A DNA stretch of 64,000 bases from Saprospiraceae bacterium (lineage in GTDB: Bacteria; Bacteroidota; Bacteroidia; Chitinophagales; Saprospiraceae). The stretch covers positions 744,001-808,000 of the forward strand of contig JADJNW010000001.1 in assembly GCA_016714085.1 (NCBI GenBank), read 5' to 3'. The notes below the pieces were generated by a model. The model did not search any database. It was not told where the DNA came from and saw nothing but the letters and a program-made list of their open reading frames with translations. This document shows, piece by piece, positions 17,079-26,975 of this stretch (the first letter of the stretch is position 1; each line of letters begins with the position of its first letter). The position numbers were made by a program, and so were the translations under genes.

Positions 17079-20000
17079 CTACAAATCTCCAGCTAGTGTT
17101 GTTTGCAAATTCAGTATCTACACTCAAGATCAACTTACGAAGTGCAATCAAGTCAAGGATCGAGATATTCTTAGAGTTATTCACATCCGCTGCAATCAAC
17201 TTGTATGGGCTTGCAATCGGCTGTACGCCTAAGATATGCTTGCTGATCAATACCAGGTCAAACGTTGATACACCATTGAGGTAACCATTGTCTTTCACCG
17301 GTGTGATCGAGTAGTCATAACCCAATTGCAGGTTCGTGAATGCGTAAGAACCTTGTAGGTTGGTCGTGTTCACTTGTGAAGCCTGACCGCTCAATTGTAC
17401 CGTTACACCTTCTACCGGACCGTTTTCTTCGGTGGTAATCAAACCAGCGATTGTACCAGGACCAGCGACACCGCACAGGTTGAACATATTATCCTGAACG
17501 AGGACATAGGTTTCACAGAAGTCAAAATTACCAGCCTCATCAATAGCATACAAACGTACCAATACCGTTCCACCTACTCCATTCGGATTGCCACCATTGC
17601 TTGGGTTGAAATCTGCACAAGTCACTGCAATGCTGGAATGCTCTACATCAGGGATGAATCCTGCATCTGCCAGGGTCGTATCATCACTTCTGTAGATCGC
17701 ATAACCCTTGATACCGGAACAGTCATCAATCTCAGAAGCAATGAAATCACTTGCCCACACTACATTCATGCCACTGCCTGCTCCATCCGGCATCAACTCG
17801 ATGCTCAAGCCATTGATACAGATCGGTGCTGGTGCCTTGCAGTCAAGTACAGTAACTTTGAAGGTCTTGATGTCTCCATTGGCACAACCATCCTTGGCAT
17901 GTACTTCAATGAGGTGTGCTCCCAGACCCAATACCTGATCTTCGATCACGAAGTTTGGTGCAGTGCCTGTTACTTTACTTGTACGCTCTACTCCATCCAC
18001 AAATACTTTCACAAATACATCATTCGGTGTACAGTCATCCACTACGGTGAATGGAATGTCAATAGTCACCGGACAGTTCTTCGCAATATCTGAAGAGTAG
18101 CTGCAAGTATCGATGTCTTCCACTGTAATGATTGGTGCGGTGTCATCGTATACTTTGAGTAGTTGAGTGTACTGCCAGTAACCTCTTCCCCAGTTATTAT
18201 TCTCAGTTACATCTATGATCGGGTTGGTATTGATATCCAGTGCATTACCACTTCTTACCTTGTCATCCCAGAATCTGCGGCTGGTCGATGGTATGCCATC
18301 TGTCTCGCTTGGCAGGGTTGGGTTGCCACACAAATCCTGTGTCCAGTTCTTGGAAGATGTTCCTGCTCTGTCGATATAAGTGTTGCCCGGACGACGGATC
18401 AACCATACATCCTCATCACCTGGTACACCATCTCCATCCACATCTCTTCCGATCACCACCGGTGCGGATTGTCCATCGTATTCACACCAGTTCAGTACTT
18501 CAAACGTACGGAAGATCTTGTAGCACTCATCGCCTGTGGCGGTGAACTTCTCATCCTTCACTTTGATTGCCAATAGATCGCAACCAATTTCATTGATGTA
18601 GATACAAGTATCCAGAATGTTATCACGGCATTCTCCTTCCTTATCAGCCGGGAAGCCAATGATGTATTCGTGGTGTTCGGTCACCCAAAGGGTCTGGCAG
18701 CATTCGATCGTAAATTGTCCATCGGTGAACTCCAAACAACGGGTGATATAACCTACACCGCACTCATCTCTGTCATCATCTACCGATACACATTCGCCTG
18801 TCACCACGCAGTTATCCAGCACATAGCCTCCTTCGATCAAATCTTCGGCGCTACCTCCAAATAATTCATCCAACAGATCTGCATATTCCACACATGGATC
18901 TTCTACATCGTTCAAATTATTCAGGTACTGGATGCGTGGATCGTTGCAGTAGATTTCCTCCGGCTGTGGCAATTTGCACACCGGTGGTACCTTGTCTTCT
19001 ACCAATACTTCCAACCAGCAGATATTGTGGTTATCCCACATCTTGCCACATTCCGGCAAACATGGATAGAAATAATCACTCTTCACTTCCTCGTTGTAGC
19101 AACCATAGTAATCCCACAACCAGTTATCCAAATCACCTCTGCCCCATACATAGTCAAAATCTCCCGGTACACCGTTCATGTTGGCATCGTCAAATACCCA
19201 CAATTCCAACACCACTTTATCCTGTACATCACAGCATAAAATATCTACATAGTCACCCAGGATGCTGAACAGGTGATAACCACCCGCTGAGTTGCCTGCT
19301 TTCTTCTCCGATGTGAAGATCGCTCTGACTGGATCCCCATCTCCATTCACGGTAAACCAACCATCTACAAACTCATGGTAGTACTGATTGTACGCTTCCC
19401 ATGGGTAGTTGAAGTAGAAGGTCTCCAATTCAAATGCTGTGAAGAATGTCAAATCGGACAATTCATCATGTGATCCTTCTGTTACCAAGGCTACATATGC
19501 ATCTGCACACAACGTATCTGCAAAGGTTCTTCTGGTCTTCAATGCGATCGGTCCGCAGTCATCATAAGAGCCTTCATCGATGTCCTCTGCATAAATGCGC
19601 GTTGAACCATCAATGGCTGTGCCACTCAAACTTACATTCAACTGGTCATCACCGCTACCGGTGCACTTCTGTCCACTACCTGGAACCAGTAGTACTTCAC
19701 CACTTTGTTCTTACAGCCATCTTCCACTGTATATTTGAACAGGTGTACACCCTTTGGTACATTTCTGGCGGTCTTTGCATTGGCGCCTCCCAGTGGGTTC
19801 AAGCCGGCTGCAAATACCCCTTCATAATATTCCCCTGTCAAAAATCCATGATCGTCATATTCCGGTAAGAACGTAATGATATCCACCGAAATCGAACCAA
19901 TACCGGAGCAGTTATCTGCCAAGCCCTGTGGTACCGGTACGATGAACGTTGCTTTGCAATCGAATGGTCCTGTGGAGTAAGTCGGCATGCAATCCCATGG

Positions 20001-23000
20001 ATCATAAGCCAATTCTCCTACCGTCGGTGCAGTGAAATCACCCACTTTGATCAACTGGTTGTAGATGATCGTTCTGCCCGGGTTACACCAGTCTACCACC
20101 GTCCACTCTCTGATGAAGTAGAACGAGGCGGTACATACATTGGTCAAAGACTTGTCTGTGAAAGTCGCTGTCAAATGGCAATATGGTACATCCGGTCTCA
20201 GGTCATGGTGTCCAAATGCACTTACTACAAATGGATAGCCTGTTGCTTCCGGACTTGGTACTTGCTTACCACCTGGACCTGCAATCGTCGGGAAGCTCTG
20301 TCCGCATTCCAGATACGCCGTGTAATGTGGCAATACCACATCTTCCATCGTCGGCTGGCGGATATACAGATACTGATCGCAGTAGTCACTCAAGCCACTA
20401 CACTCATCTCTTGCGATGAACGTCCGCTTGATCACCCGGTAATCACACTCACCCAGATAATGTCCATCAAAATGATCCAATTCCACATCGCTCACACAAA
20501 TGGTGATGTCCCCGCAGTTATCACTCACCCAACCATTGAAACGACCACCTTCAAAGTGTGGATAGCCTGTGCGCTTCAATACCGTCAACAGATCACTTGG
20601 CATACTCAATACTTTACCATCTCTGTCGGTGGTGTAGCACTTGTTTGCCGGTAGTTTCAAATAATCGATATCATCGCAGATCAATGGATTGATCTCCTGG
20701 AAGTCTTCATCAAATTTCGGATATTCATTCGCCGATGCGGTACCGCTTCTGCCACTGAATACGCGACCACCCGCTGGTGGGAAGATCAACCACTGATAGT
20801 CACCCTGATCGGCTGTCGTTGCATTGCCATCTCCACGAGTCGATGTCGTCAACAGGGTGTATGCCACACCTGCTGTCAATCTTACCCGGATCACCGGATC
20901 GGTGTCCCCTTGTCCGCCATACAACTGGCTCAAAAGATCGACCAGCCGTTGATATTACCCAACAGATTCAAATACTCGCCCAAGCCACTCCATGGTCCCG
21001 GTGCAAATGTATAATCTGCAAAAGCTATGATATCCACACATGGCTGATAGGGATCAAATGGTGCTACCCCATCATTGATGTCCGGTAGATCCTTGAAACC
21101 CTGATAGATCACGCCCAATCCACTGTAATCAAATGGTTCCGCTACATCCTGCGTGTTCAATACAAAGGTATAGATACCTGTTGCACTTACCCGGAATTCA
21201 TGCAAATCAAAATAACGTGCATTACCCAACAAATCCAAGGTCGGGAAACCTGCTATCGATGTCGTTCTAAAACATGTCTGGATCGTCGGATCGAATTGGT
21301 AGTCATAACCACCACTATTGTAATCATCTGCATCTGCCACATCGTCATTCTCACCCAAATCGCCCACGATCTCATATACCACTGACGAACGCTGGCCGTA
21401 ATGCTTATCATCCGGACAATAAATCTCCGGTGCTGTCTTATCTTCTGCATTCACATAGCCCCAGCATACTAATTCGCCATCGTAGTAAACACGATAGATG
21501 AACTGGATGCAAGTCTTGTCTAAATCAATATAACCACCATCATGGTAGAATGGGTCAGAGATTTTACCATCGCGGTTGATATAAGAGCGGTTGCCCACTA
21601 CATACACCACGTGTACATCAAAAGATCATCGCAAACCACCGCACCATTCAACAATTGTGTTGCTGATAAGTATGCTTCGCAATCATCATTTAATTTGATG
21701 TTCACCTGACCTGTACATGATAAATTGGAATAGTCTGTTGTTTGTTCGTTACCAAGAACTTTGATCAGGAAATTAATCTGAGTACTTCTACCTTCACCAT
21801 CGGTGTAAGAAACCGTCGCAACATTAGTGCCAATCGCAGAGATTGGAATATTCACTGTATAACGGAAATAACCATCTCCAGCTTGTGAAAAGCCTGGCGT
21901 ATGATTAGCACCCAAAAAGTTGAACGTAGGTGTAGAAGCTGTTTCATCACAAGACAGGATCGTCACACCAAATACTGCATCCACAGATGCTTGACAGTCT
22001 GGAATGGTGATCGTCTGTGGGTTCATCACGATTTGTGGCTTCGGATCACCAGACTTCGTTACATCGAAGCATGGACCAGAGTCACCATCACCGAGGCTCT
22101 CCCCTTCATACGTGATGGTGAAACAGTCTCTCACCGTGGTACCAATCGCAGGGGCCGGTACGGTTACCGCTATCTCATACGTCGAATAGGTAAATTGATC
22201 ATCACTGACATAACTGTCAATCTTTACCGGCCCTGTGAAAGCATAGCCTAAATTGGTAATAACCGGCGTTAAGTTTGGATCGTTACAACGACCGTTCACT
22301 ACCGTAAATCGGTAATTATACACCAATTCATTCAAGCAGGCAGGGATTATCACTTCTGCGTTGGTGGCTATAATCAGGTTATTTGTTTCTATAATAGCAA
22401 TGGTCAGTTCATCACTTGCCTCATCACAACCAACACCATCGCAAGTTAACGTCGCTTCGATTGTCCAGCCCGGATCGATACCAAGTGTTACGTTTAAAGC
22501 ACCCGCTGTTTCTTCACCATTGATAATAAGCATGGCTGCTTCGTCCAAGGTCATTGGCGCGGTTGCAAATGCTGCATTCGCCATCGCGTCAGAGGGTACA
22601 AATGACCAACTGATCATCAGGCAATCATCACTGGTGCCCCCGCTGGTAGTTGCTTGTATTTTAAGTGGTTCGTTATAACAAACTTCTCGAATATCCGCAG
22701 GAACGGTTTCGATATCTATCTGCGGATCAGGCGCGATTACAATATTGACAGGATTACTGGTCGCCGTAGTACAACCTGCACCGTCACAAGTAACAACTGC
22801 TGTAATCACATACCCGCCTTCAATCGGAGGAAGATTAACGCCTACTGCGCCGTTGCCACTTGCACCATTGATCAACAACATACCAGCTTCGCTCAACGGC
22901 GCTGGTTGGGTCAGTTGCGGTGCACCATTCTGTGGATTTGCCGGGTCGATCTGCCAGCTGATCAGCAAACAGTCATCGCTAAGACCACCTGAAGCAGCGG

Positions 23001-24657
23001 CGGTAAACTTAATCTGACCACCATCACAAACGGTTGTAGCGTCTTGTGTGCTGATGCTGACTTGCGGATCGGGAAAGACCGTAATACACAGCGGATCGCT
23101 GACGTCATAACACTGCCCATCGAGGCAGGCGTCGATTAATTCCTCCAGGGTAAATCCAGCAAAATTACCGCATTGGGGGGTTTCTGTATAGGCAAATATA
23201 TAAACGCAATATTCGCCAGGATCAGCTTCACTAAGGAAATCCTCTATTGCTGCCAGGTTTGATAATGACTGCAATGACGACTTCATTCTGGAAAATAACA
23301 TAGCCCAAGTCACCTGAGGTACCCGTCAAACTGAGATCCACACTCCCGCCTTCGCAGATGGCGTCTACATCCGAAGAAAGCGTACCTGCTTCGGCGTCGC
23401 ACTCATCATCTACTTCCATCCCATCACGTTACCGCAGATGCGCACATCGTCGAAGCGCCATGCTTCATCCCCTCCATCGCTATCAGCATCGTAGCCATAA
23501 ATGCGGAAGCAGATGGTCGCGTTGGTTGCCATTATATTCAAACCAGTGAATAGCTGTGTTCTCCAATCATCATTAGCAGGTAAATTTACTGTTCCTAACG
23601 AAGTTGGATTAGCAAAAGCAGCTTCTGTAGAATATCTTACCTCTAAGACTCGAGGACCTTCATCATTCTCTTGGCGGCGCTCCATGAAAGAGAACTGGTT
23701 GATCGTTAATTTTTCTGTTGAGCTTACGCAAAACTCGATGTAATCGTCATCGTTTCTAGTGCCTGCGGTTGTCCAATTATCTCCGCGATAAGCGCCGTTG
23801 TTTGTCACATCATCAGAAGGATACGCATCAGATGTTTCCTGAACACCTGAACCAAAAGTGGCTAAGGACGCTGTCACATCTGTAGCAACGGTTGTAGCGC
23901 TTCTGGATTCATTCAAATTCCAATAAGCCAGGTTATCGGTGCAAGGATAAATATTACCGTTAATGACGACATTATCAAATCGAAGACGTCCATCAGAGCC
24001 TTCCGAGTCATAGCCGTAGGCTCTAAAGCAAAATCGATAAGTAGTAACGGGAGTCGCCAATGCTTCATTAAAAGTACTGCAACTACCCATGTTACCACTG
24101 AACGACAAATCCGACCCCAGTTGAGTTGCATCACTAAAGCCAGTACTCGATGTAGCGTAAAAGACCTCCATATTGGTAGGTCCATCATCGCCACTGTTAC
24201 TTGTTGATCGATATTGGAAAGAGATACTTGTTATTTCTATAATATCTGCGGGATCTGTTGCTGTAATGCAAAATTCGATATAATCGGTAGAAGAGAGACT
24301 ATTGGAGGTTGTCCAATCTTCCGTCCTATAGGCGCCATTACTACTACCATCACAGCCGTCGCCATAATCGATATTATCATCTACACCACTACCAAAGGTA
24401 GCGTTTGCAGCATCAATACCCGCGGCTTCAGTAGTAGGAACATTGGTATTATTCAAATTCCAGGTCGCTAAGGCGATAGGAGGCGGGGGTGGCACCATCA
24501 TCTCCATGGCAGGGACTGCCTCAAATGCGATGGTCGGATTAAGCTCGGCAACTGGCGCAGTTGGCGCAAAGCTAAGATTGGTCGCCAGCCTAATAATAGC
24601 CAAACATACCGAAATACCCGAAAAGCCAAAAAACAATTTGGGTAAAACTGATTTCAT
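16239..24657 (-). CDS. Giant T9SS-secreted surface protein (~2806 residues after frame repair)
   Basis: Seven consecutive open frames on minus read as one protein after restoring four single missing bases (near 23420, 21610, 20945, 19650) and removing one extra base at two points (near 23283 and 17035). Corrected length is 2806 residues. Order: hydrophobic export signal with a PPPPP segment at ~50-60; two ~175-residue WNLN/ATFGSGV repeats; Ig-like SWQIDP/CDGAGC repeats; long Cys-rich HYR-like series; carboxypeptidase-regulatory domain; dockerin-like pair; cohesin-like domain; type A T9SS sorting domain. Probably a surface or matrix adhesin. Pieces are described separately below. Confidence 0.8.
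16954..19641 (-). CDS. Giant protein, piece with Cys-rich modules, carboxypeptidase-regulatory and dockerin-like domains
   Basis: About 880 in-frame residues. The first ~600 are rich in Cys, Asp and aromatic residues with repeated '-DDCGPI-', 'DKVPPVCKLP', 'DTAPIITVED' junctions of HYR-like modules. Near the end: AGLITTEENGPVEGVTVQLSG (carboxypeptidase-regulatory-like fold) and DLVLISKHILG...AADVNNSKNISILDLIALRKLIL, a dockerin-like calcium pair. A one-base insertion near 17035 (GGG for GG) scrambles the last ~25 residues. Confidence 0.8.
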   Translation of the reverse strand: MNVSLSGTAIDGSTRIYAEDIDEGSYDDCGPIALKTRRTFADTLCADAYVALVTEGSHDELSDLTFFTAFELETFYFNYPWEAYNQYYHEFVDGWFTVNGDGDPVRAIFTSEKKAGNSAGGYHLFSILGDYVDILCCDVQDKVVLELWVFDDANMNGVPGDFDYVWGRGDLDNWLWDYYGCYNEEVKSDYFYPCLPECGKMWDNHNICWLEVLVEDKVPPVCKLPQPEEIYCNDPRIQYLNNLNDVEDPCVEYADLLDELFGGSAEDLIEGGYVLDNCVVTGECVSVDDDRDECGVGYITRCLEFTDGQFTIECCQTLWVTEHHEYIIGFPADKEGECRDNILDTCIYINEIGCDLLAIKVKDEKFTATGDECYKIFRTFEVLNWCEYDGQSAPVVIGRDVDGDGVPGDEDVWLIRRPGNTYIDRAGTSSKNWTQDLCGNPTLPSETDGIPSTSRRFWDDKVRSGNALDINTNPIIDVTENNNWGRGYWQYTQLLKVYDDTAPIITVEDIDTCSYSSDIAKNCPVTIDIPFTVVDDCTPNDVFVKVFVDGVERTSKVTGTAPNFVIEDQVLGLGAHLIEVHAKDGCANGDIKTFKVTVLDCKAPAPICINGLSIELMPDGAGSGMNVVWASDFIASEIDDCSGIKGYAIYRSDDTTLADAGFIPDVEHSSIAVTCADFNPSNGGNPNGVGGTVLVRLYAIDEAGNFDFCETYVLVQDNMFNLCGVAGPGTIAGLITTEENGPVEGVTVQLSGQASQVNTTNLQGSYAFTNLQLGYDYSITPVKDNGYLNGVSTFDLVLISKHILGVQPIASPYKLIAADVNNSKNISILDLIALRKLILSVDTEFANNTSWRFVDASYSFPVPTNPWSQGLPGSEEHQRLGRCDQQCELRSSESG
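19638..20933 (-). CDS. Giant protein, Cys-rich HYR-like piece
   Basis: About 430 residues. Repeated pattern of 'SDNCGDITICVSDVE', 'CDYRVIKRTFIARDECSGLSDYCDQ', 'ADNCSGIGSI', 'VEDGCKNKVVKYYWFQVVDRSAP': paired cysteines at module borders typical of HYR-type adhesive repeats. One missing G near 19650 breaks the frame; restoring it reads ...APVAVDDQLNVSLSG. Confidence 0.75.
   Translation of the reverse strand: MSQLYGGQGDTDPVIRVRLTAGVAYTLLTTSTRGDGNATTADQGDYQWLIFPPAGGRVFSGRSGTASANEYPKFDEDFQEINPLICDDIDYLKLPANKCYTTDRDGKVLSMPSDLLTVLKRTGYPHFEGGRFNGWVSDNCGDITICVSDVELDHFDGHYLGECDYRVIKRTFIARDECSGLSDYCDQYLYIRQPTMEDVVLPHYTAYLECGQSFPTIAGPGGKQVPSPEATGYPFVVSAFGHHDLRPDVPYCHLTATFTDKSLTNVCTASFYFIREWTVVDWCNPGRTIIYNQLIKVGDFTAPTVGELAYDPWDCMPTYSTGPFDCKATFIVPVPQGLADNCSGIGSISVDIITFLPEYDDHGFLTGEYYEGVFAAGLNPLGGANAKTARNVPKGVHLFKYTVEDGCKNKVVKYYWFQVVDRSAPVAVMTS
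20930..21610 (-). CDS. Giant protein, central piece
   Basis: About 220 residues without a domain I can name. Contains ADKTAPE-like junction (NAEDKTAPEIYCPDDKH), linking it to the HYR-like series. One missing base at each end (near 21610 and 20945); restoration at the second gives ...NINGWSDLLSQLYGG. Confidence 0.7.
   Translation of the reverse strand: MVYVVGNRSYINRDGKISDPFYHDGGYIDLDKTCIQFIYRVYYDGELVCWGYVNAEDKTAPEIYCPDDKHYGQRSSVVYEIVGDLGENDDVADADDYNSGGYDYQFDPTIQTCFRTTSIAGFPTLDLLGNARYFDLHEFRVSATGIYTFVLNTQDVAEPFDYSGLGVIYQGFKDLPDINDGVAPFDPYQPCVDIIAFADYTFAPGPWSGLGEYLNLLGNINGWSIF
21598..23313 (-). CDS. Giant protein, Ig-like repeat piece
   Basis: About 555 in-frame residues. Two ~120-residue repeats carry 'SGGxSDDCLxISW...P...AxMLIING..G...CDGxGC', Ig-like beta-sandwiches; further beta-rich segments follow (PQIVMNPQTITIPDCQASVDAVFGVTI). 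The first ~18 residues of this open frame are out of frame. Confidence 0.75.
   Translation of the reverse strand: MTWAMLFSRMKSSLQSLSNLAAIEDFLSEADPGEYCVYIFAYTETPQCGNFAGFTLEELIDACLDGQCYDVSDPLCITVFPDPQVSISTQDATTVCDGGQIKFTAAASGGLSDDCLLISWQIDPANPQNGAPQLTQPAPLSEAGMLLINGASGNGAVGVNLPPIEGGYVITAVVTCDGAGCTTATSNPVNIVIAPDPQIDIETVPADIREVCYNEPLKIQATTSGGTSDDCLMISWSFVPSDAMANAAFATAPMTLDEAAMLIINGEETAGALNVTLGIDPGWTIEATLTCDGVGCDEASDELTIAIIETNNLIIATNAEVIIPACLNELVYNYRFTVVNGRCNDPNLTPVITNLGYAFTGPVKIDSYVSDDQFTYSTYEIAVTVPAPAIGTTVRDCFTITYEGESLGDGDSGPCFDVTKSGDPKPQIVMNPQTITIPDCQASVDAVFGVTILSCDETASTPTFNFLGANHTPGFSQAGDGYFRYTVNIPISAIGTNVATVSYTDGEGRSTQINFLIKVLGNEQTTDYSNLSCTGQVNIKLNDDCEAYLSATQLLNGAVVCDDLLMYTWCM
23231..23419 (-). 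CDS. Giant protein, short linking piece
   Basis: About 45 true residues (EVDDECDAEAGTLSSDVDAICEGGSVDLSLTGT...) between two frameshifts; it opens an Ig-like module with a CEGG turn. Left border: one missing G near 23420. Right border: best joined by removing one G near 23283. Confidence 0.65.
   Translation of the reverse strand: MEVDDECDAEAGTLSSDVDAICEGGSVDLSLTGTSGDLGYVIFQNEVVIAVIIKPGSNRGFP
23410..24657 (-). CDS. Giant protein, N-terminal piece with signal and two ~175-residue repeats
   Basis: Starts with a hydrophobic segment (LPKLFFGFSGISVCLAIIRLA) and a proline run (PPPPP). Then two homologous repeats, each with WNLN, ATFGSGV, NGAYR-x-WTT, DYIEFC, GP--xEVxYxT, FRxYGYDxxxxDG--RFDxVxIxGN; probable jelly-roll (laminin-G/CUB-like) modules. 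No exact -7 promoter box was seen upstream. Confidence 0.78.
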   Translation of the reverse strand: MKSVLPKLFFGFSGISVCLAIIRLATNLSFAPTAPVAELNPTIAFEAVPAMEMMVPPPPPIALATWNLNNTNVPTTEAAGIDAANATFGSGVDDNIDYGDGCDGSSNGAYRTEDWTTSNSLSSTDYIEFCITATDPADIIEITSISFQYRSTSNSGDDGPTNMEVFYATSSTGFSDATQLGSDLSFSGNMGSCSTFNEALATPVTTYRFCFRAYGYDSEGSDGRLRFDNVVINGNIYPCTDNLAYWNLNESRSATTVATDVTASLATFGSGVQETSDAYPSDDVTNNGAYRGDNWTTAGTRNDDDYIEFCVSSTEKLTINQFSFMERRQENDEGPRVLEVRYSTEAAFANPTSLGTVNLPANDDWRTQLFTGLNIMATNATICFRIYGYDADSDGGDEAWRFDDVRICGNVMGWK

Positions 24658-25195
24658 GAGATATGTATTAATTTGTTATTAGAATTAGGTCGAAAAAGTA
24701 ATATCCGATTGGAAAAACAAAGACGGGAAACACACGCAACAGATGAGTTGAGAACAAATCATATCACACAGGGCCTTACCTGGAGTGATACACCTCGGTC
24801 GTCATTGTTTTTCATGAGTACAAGTGATAACACTTGCTTTTTGCCATAAAATGAGGAAATAGAACAGTGAGTATGACGCCAGGAAATGAGATAAAAAGTA
24901 CCCCGACGTTGAGTTTGGTTGACTTAAATAGTAATTTTTGCGTCTATTTGCCTTATTTTAAAGCTTTAACAATCCGGTAAAATTAGATAAATATATGTTA
25001 AAAAAGGTAACCCTTTTAGGGTATTTTCGTTTCGACCACACTGTCAATTCAATACATATTAAAAAAATGAAATCAAAAAAAATGAACGGAAGGTTGGTCA
25101 GGATGACAGGAAATGAAACATTTGGGAGCTAAGTAAGTAAGATTTAGGAGTTTTTATCGTCTCAACTCCTAAATCTCCTCAACTTTATAAACTCT
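24658..25195. other. Long intergenic space between giant protein gene and leuB
   Basis: 538 bases without a credible ORF. A short hairpin CAAGTG-ATAA-CACTTG at 24821-24836 is followed by CTTTTTG, possibly a weak terminator on plus. A strong stem lies at 25140-25176. The rest is AT-rich sequence where I see nothing further; the giant gene's leader and promoter should be here. Confidence 0.6.
25140..25176 (-). terminator. Hairpin downstream of leuB (end of leu operon)
   Basis: Perfect 13-bp stem AGATTTAGGAGTT (25140-25152) / AACTCCTAAATCT (25164-25176), 11-base loop. The following T run is weak, so it may act as an mRNA end stabiliser as well as a terminator. Confidence 0.6.
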
Positions 25196-26308
25196 TTATA
25201 TAATCGTCGAAACGCGTTCTTCGATCTTCGCTTTTTTCAAATTCAAATTTTCATCATATACCGCCAGCGCAATCAAATCGCCAATTTGGGTACAACCGCA
25301 AGCAATCTGAGGATGTAATTCTGGTGTACCGATGCCAGCTTCCAGGATTTTTGTTACCGAGGTTCGGACAGCATTGGCTTCTTTGTGCAAACCAAAATGA
25401 TCGAGCAGCATCGCTCCTGAAAGGATGGCAGCCATTGGATTGGCAATATCCTTGCCGGCCGCTTGCGGATAAGAACCATGAATCGGTTCAAATAATGCTG
25501 TTTTTTGGCCGACTGATGCTGATGGCAACAAGCCCATCGAACCAGGCAGCACGCTTGCTTCATCTGATAAAATATCGCCAAACATATTTTCGGTAAGCAT
25601 CACATCAAACTGGGTTGGGTATTGAATCAATTGCATCGCGGCATTGTCCACAAACATACAATCGAATTCAATTTCCGGATATTCTTTTGCCATTTGCGTC
25701 ACGCGCTCGCGCCACAAGCGAGAAGTTTCCAATACATTCGCTTTGTCCACCAGTGTTACTTTACGGCGGCGAGTCATTGCGTGTTCAAATGCCAATCGAG
25801 CAATGCGTTCGATTTCGTAATCCGCATAATTGCAATGGTCGTAAGCCTCGGTTTTGGTTTCGTTCCTACCTTTAGCACCAAAATAAATGCCACCGGTGAG
25901 TTCTCGATAAATGACCAAATCCGTGCCTTTTACACGCTCTTCGCGCAAAGGCGAAAGATGGAGGAGTTTTTCATAAGTCGCTACCGGGCGGATATTGGCG
26001 AATAGACCCAAGCTCTTGCGAAGTTTCAATAATCCTTGCTCCGGGCGAACGGGAGCGCTGGGATCGTTATCGTATTTAGGATGACCAATAGCACCGAATA
26101 AGACTGCGTCTCCATGAAGGCAGGCATCAAGGGTTTCATCGGGGAGTGGATTGCCACAGCTATCGATTGCCGTTGCGCCTACTTGGCAATAACAATATTC
26201 AAAATAGTGATCATAGCGGTCGGCTACTGCGTCCAAGACTTTGATTGCCTGTTCGGTTACCTCAGGGCCGATGCCGTCGCCGGGCAATACGGCAATTTTC
26301 TTTTTCAT
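25196..26308 (-). CDS. leuB: 3-isopropylmalate dehydrogenase
   Basis: NAD-dependent oxidative decarboxylation of 3-isopropylmalate to 2-ketoisocaproate (leucine pathway, step 3). 370 residues. Seen: GDGIGPEV, FGAIGHPKYD, ELTGGIYFG, LTENMFGDILSDEASVLPGSMGLLPSAS and HGSYPQAAGKDIANPMA. Last gene of the operon, 76 bases after leuD. Confidence 0.97.
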   Translation of the reverse strand: MKKKIAVLPGDGIGPEVTEQAIKVLDAVADRYDHYFEYCYCQVGATAIDSCGNPLPDETLDACLHGDAVLFGAIGHPKYDNDPSAPVRPEQGLLKLRKSLGLFANIRPVATYEKLLHLSPLREERVKGTDLVIYRELTGGIYFGAKGRNETKTEAYDHCNYADYEIERIARLAFEHAMTRRRKVTLVDKANVLETSRLWRERVTQMAKEYPEIEFDCMFVDNAAMQLIQYPTQFDVMLTENMFGDILSDEASVLPGSMGLLPSASVGQKTALFEPIHGSYPQAAGKDIANPMAAILSGAMLLDHFGLHKEANAVRTSVTKILEAGIGTPELHPQIACGCTQIGDLIALAVYDENLNLKKAKIEERVSTII

Positions 26309-26384
26309 GGGAAGAGGGAATTTTCTTGTTATTAATCTTGATTGAGTTCATCTAATAACGGTGACTTCCGCGCATCGTTACTAT

Positions 26385-26972
26385 TTAGACGTAATTTTTT
26401 TCAAAAGACACAATTTTATCTTTAATACTCAATAAATAATCAATATCGTCATATCCATTAATCATACAAACTTTTTTATATGGATCGATATCAAATGTCT
26501 GCGAATCGCCCGTTTCAAGCAATGTAATCGTCTGCTTTTCTAAATCTACGGATAATTCGGTTTTAGGATTCGTTTCAATAGCAGAAAATAGGAGATGTAA
26601 AAAATCTTCTGACACTTGCAAAGGTAAAAGCCCATTGTTCAAGCAGTTACCTCGGAAAATATCTGCAAAAAAACTCGAAACCACTACTTTAAAGCCATAA
26701 TCGTGAATGGCCCACGCCGCGTGTTCCCGACTCGATCCGCAACCAAAATTTCTGCCAGCTACGAGGACTTTTCCATCGTACAAAGGGTTATTCAGAACGA
26801 AATCCGCTTTGGGTGTATTGTCATTCTTATACCGCCAATCGCGAAAAAGATTTTCACCAAAACCCTCGCGGGTAGTGGCTTTCAGGAATCGCGCCGGAAT
26901 GATTTGGTCTGTGTCCACATCTTCCATTGGAAGTGGCACGGCGGTGGATATTAAAGTTTGAAATTTTTCCAT
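26385..26972 (-). CDS. leuD: 3-isopropylmalate dehydratase small subunit
   Basis: Small subunit of the [4Fe-4S] isomerase (with LeuC) of leucine synthesis. 195 residues, with DTDQIIPARFLK and the swivel-domain motif GCGSSREHAAWA. Its start codon lies eight bases from heptamer array C-1, so the translation start region is repeat-derived. It is separated from leuC by the four-helix-bundle gene although LeuC and LeuD are normally adjacent. Confidence 0.96.
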   Translation of the reverse strand: MEKFQTLISTAVPLPMEDVDTDQIIPARFLKATTREGFGENLFRDWRYKNDNTPKADFVLNNPLYDGKVLVAGRNFGCGSSREHAAWAIHDYGFKVVVSSFFADIFRGNCLNNGLLPLQVSEDFLHLLFSAIETNPKTELSVDLEKQTITLLETGDSQTFDIDPYKKVCMINGYDDIDYLLSIKDKIVSFEKNYV

Positions 26973-26975
26973 GTT

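Noticed and set aside
17395..18093. 232-codon ORF on plus, opposite the giant protein gene
   Set aside because: Antisense shadow; no signal, domain or promoter, while the minus strand encodes recognisable domains throughout.
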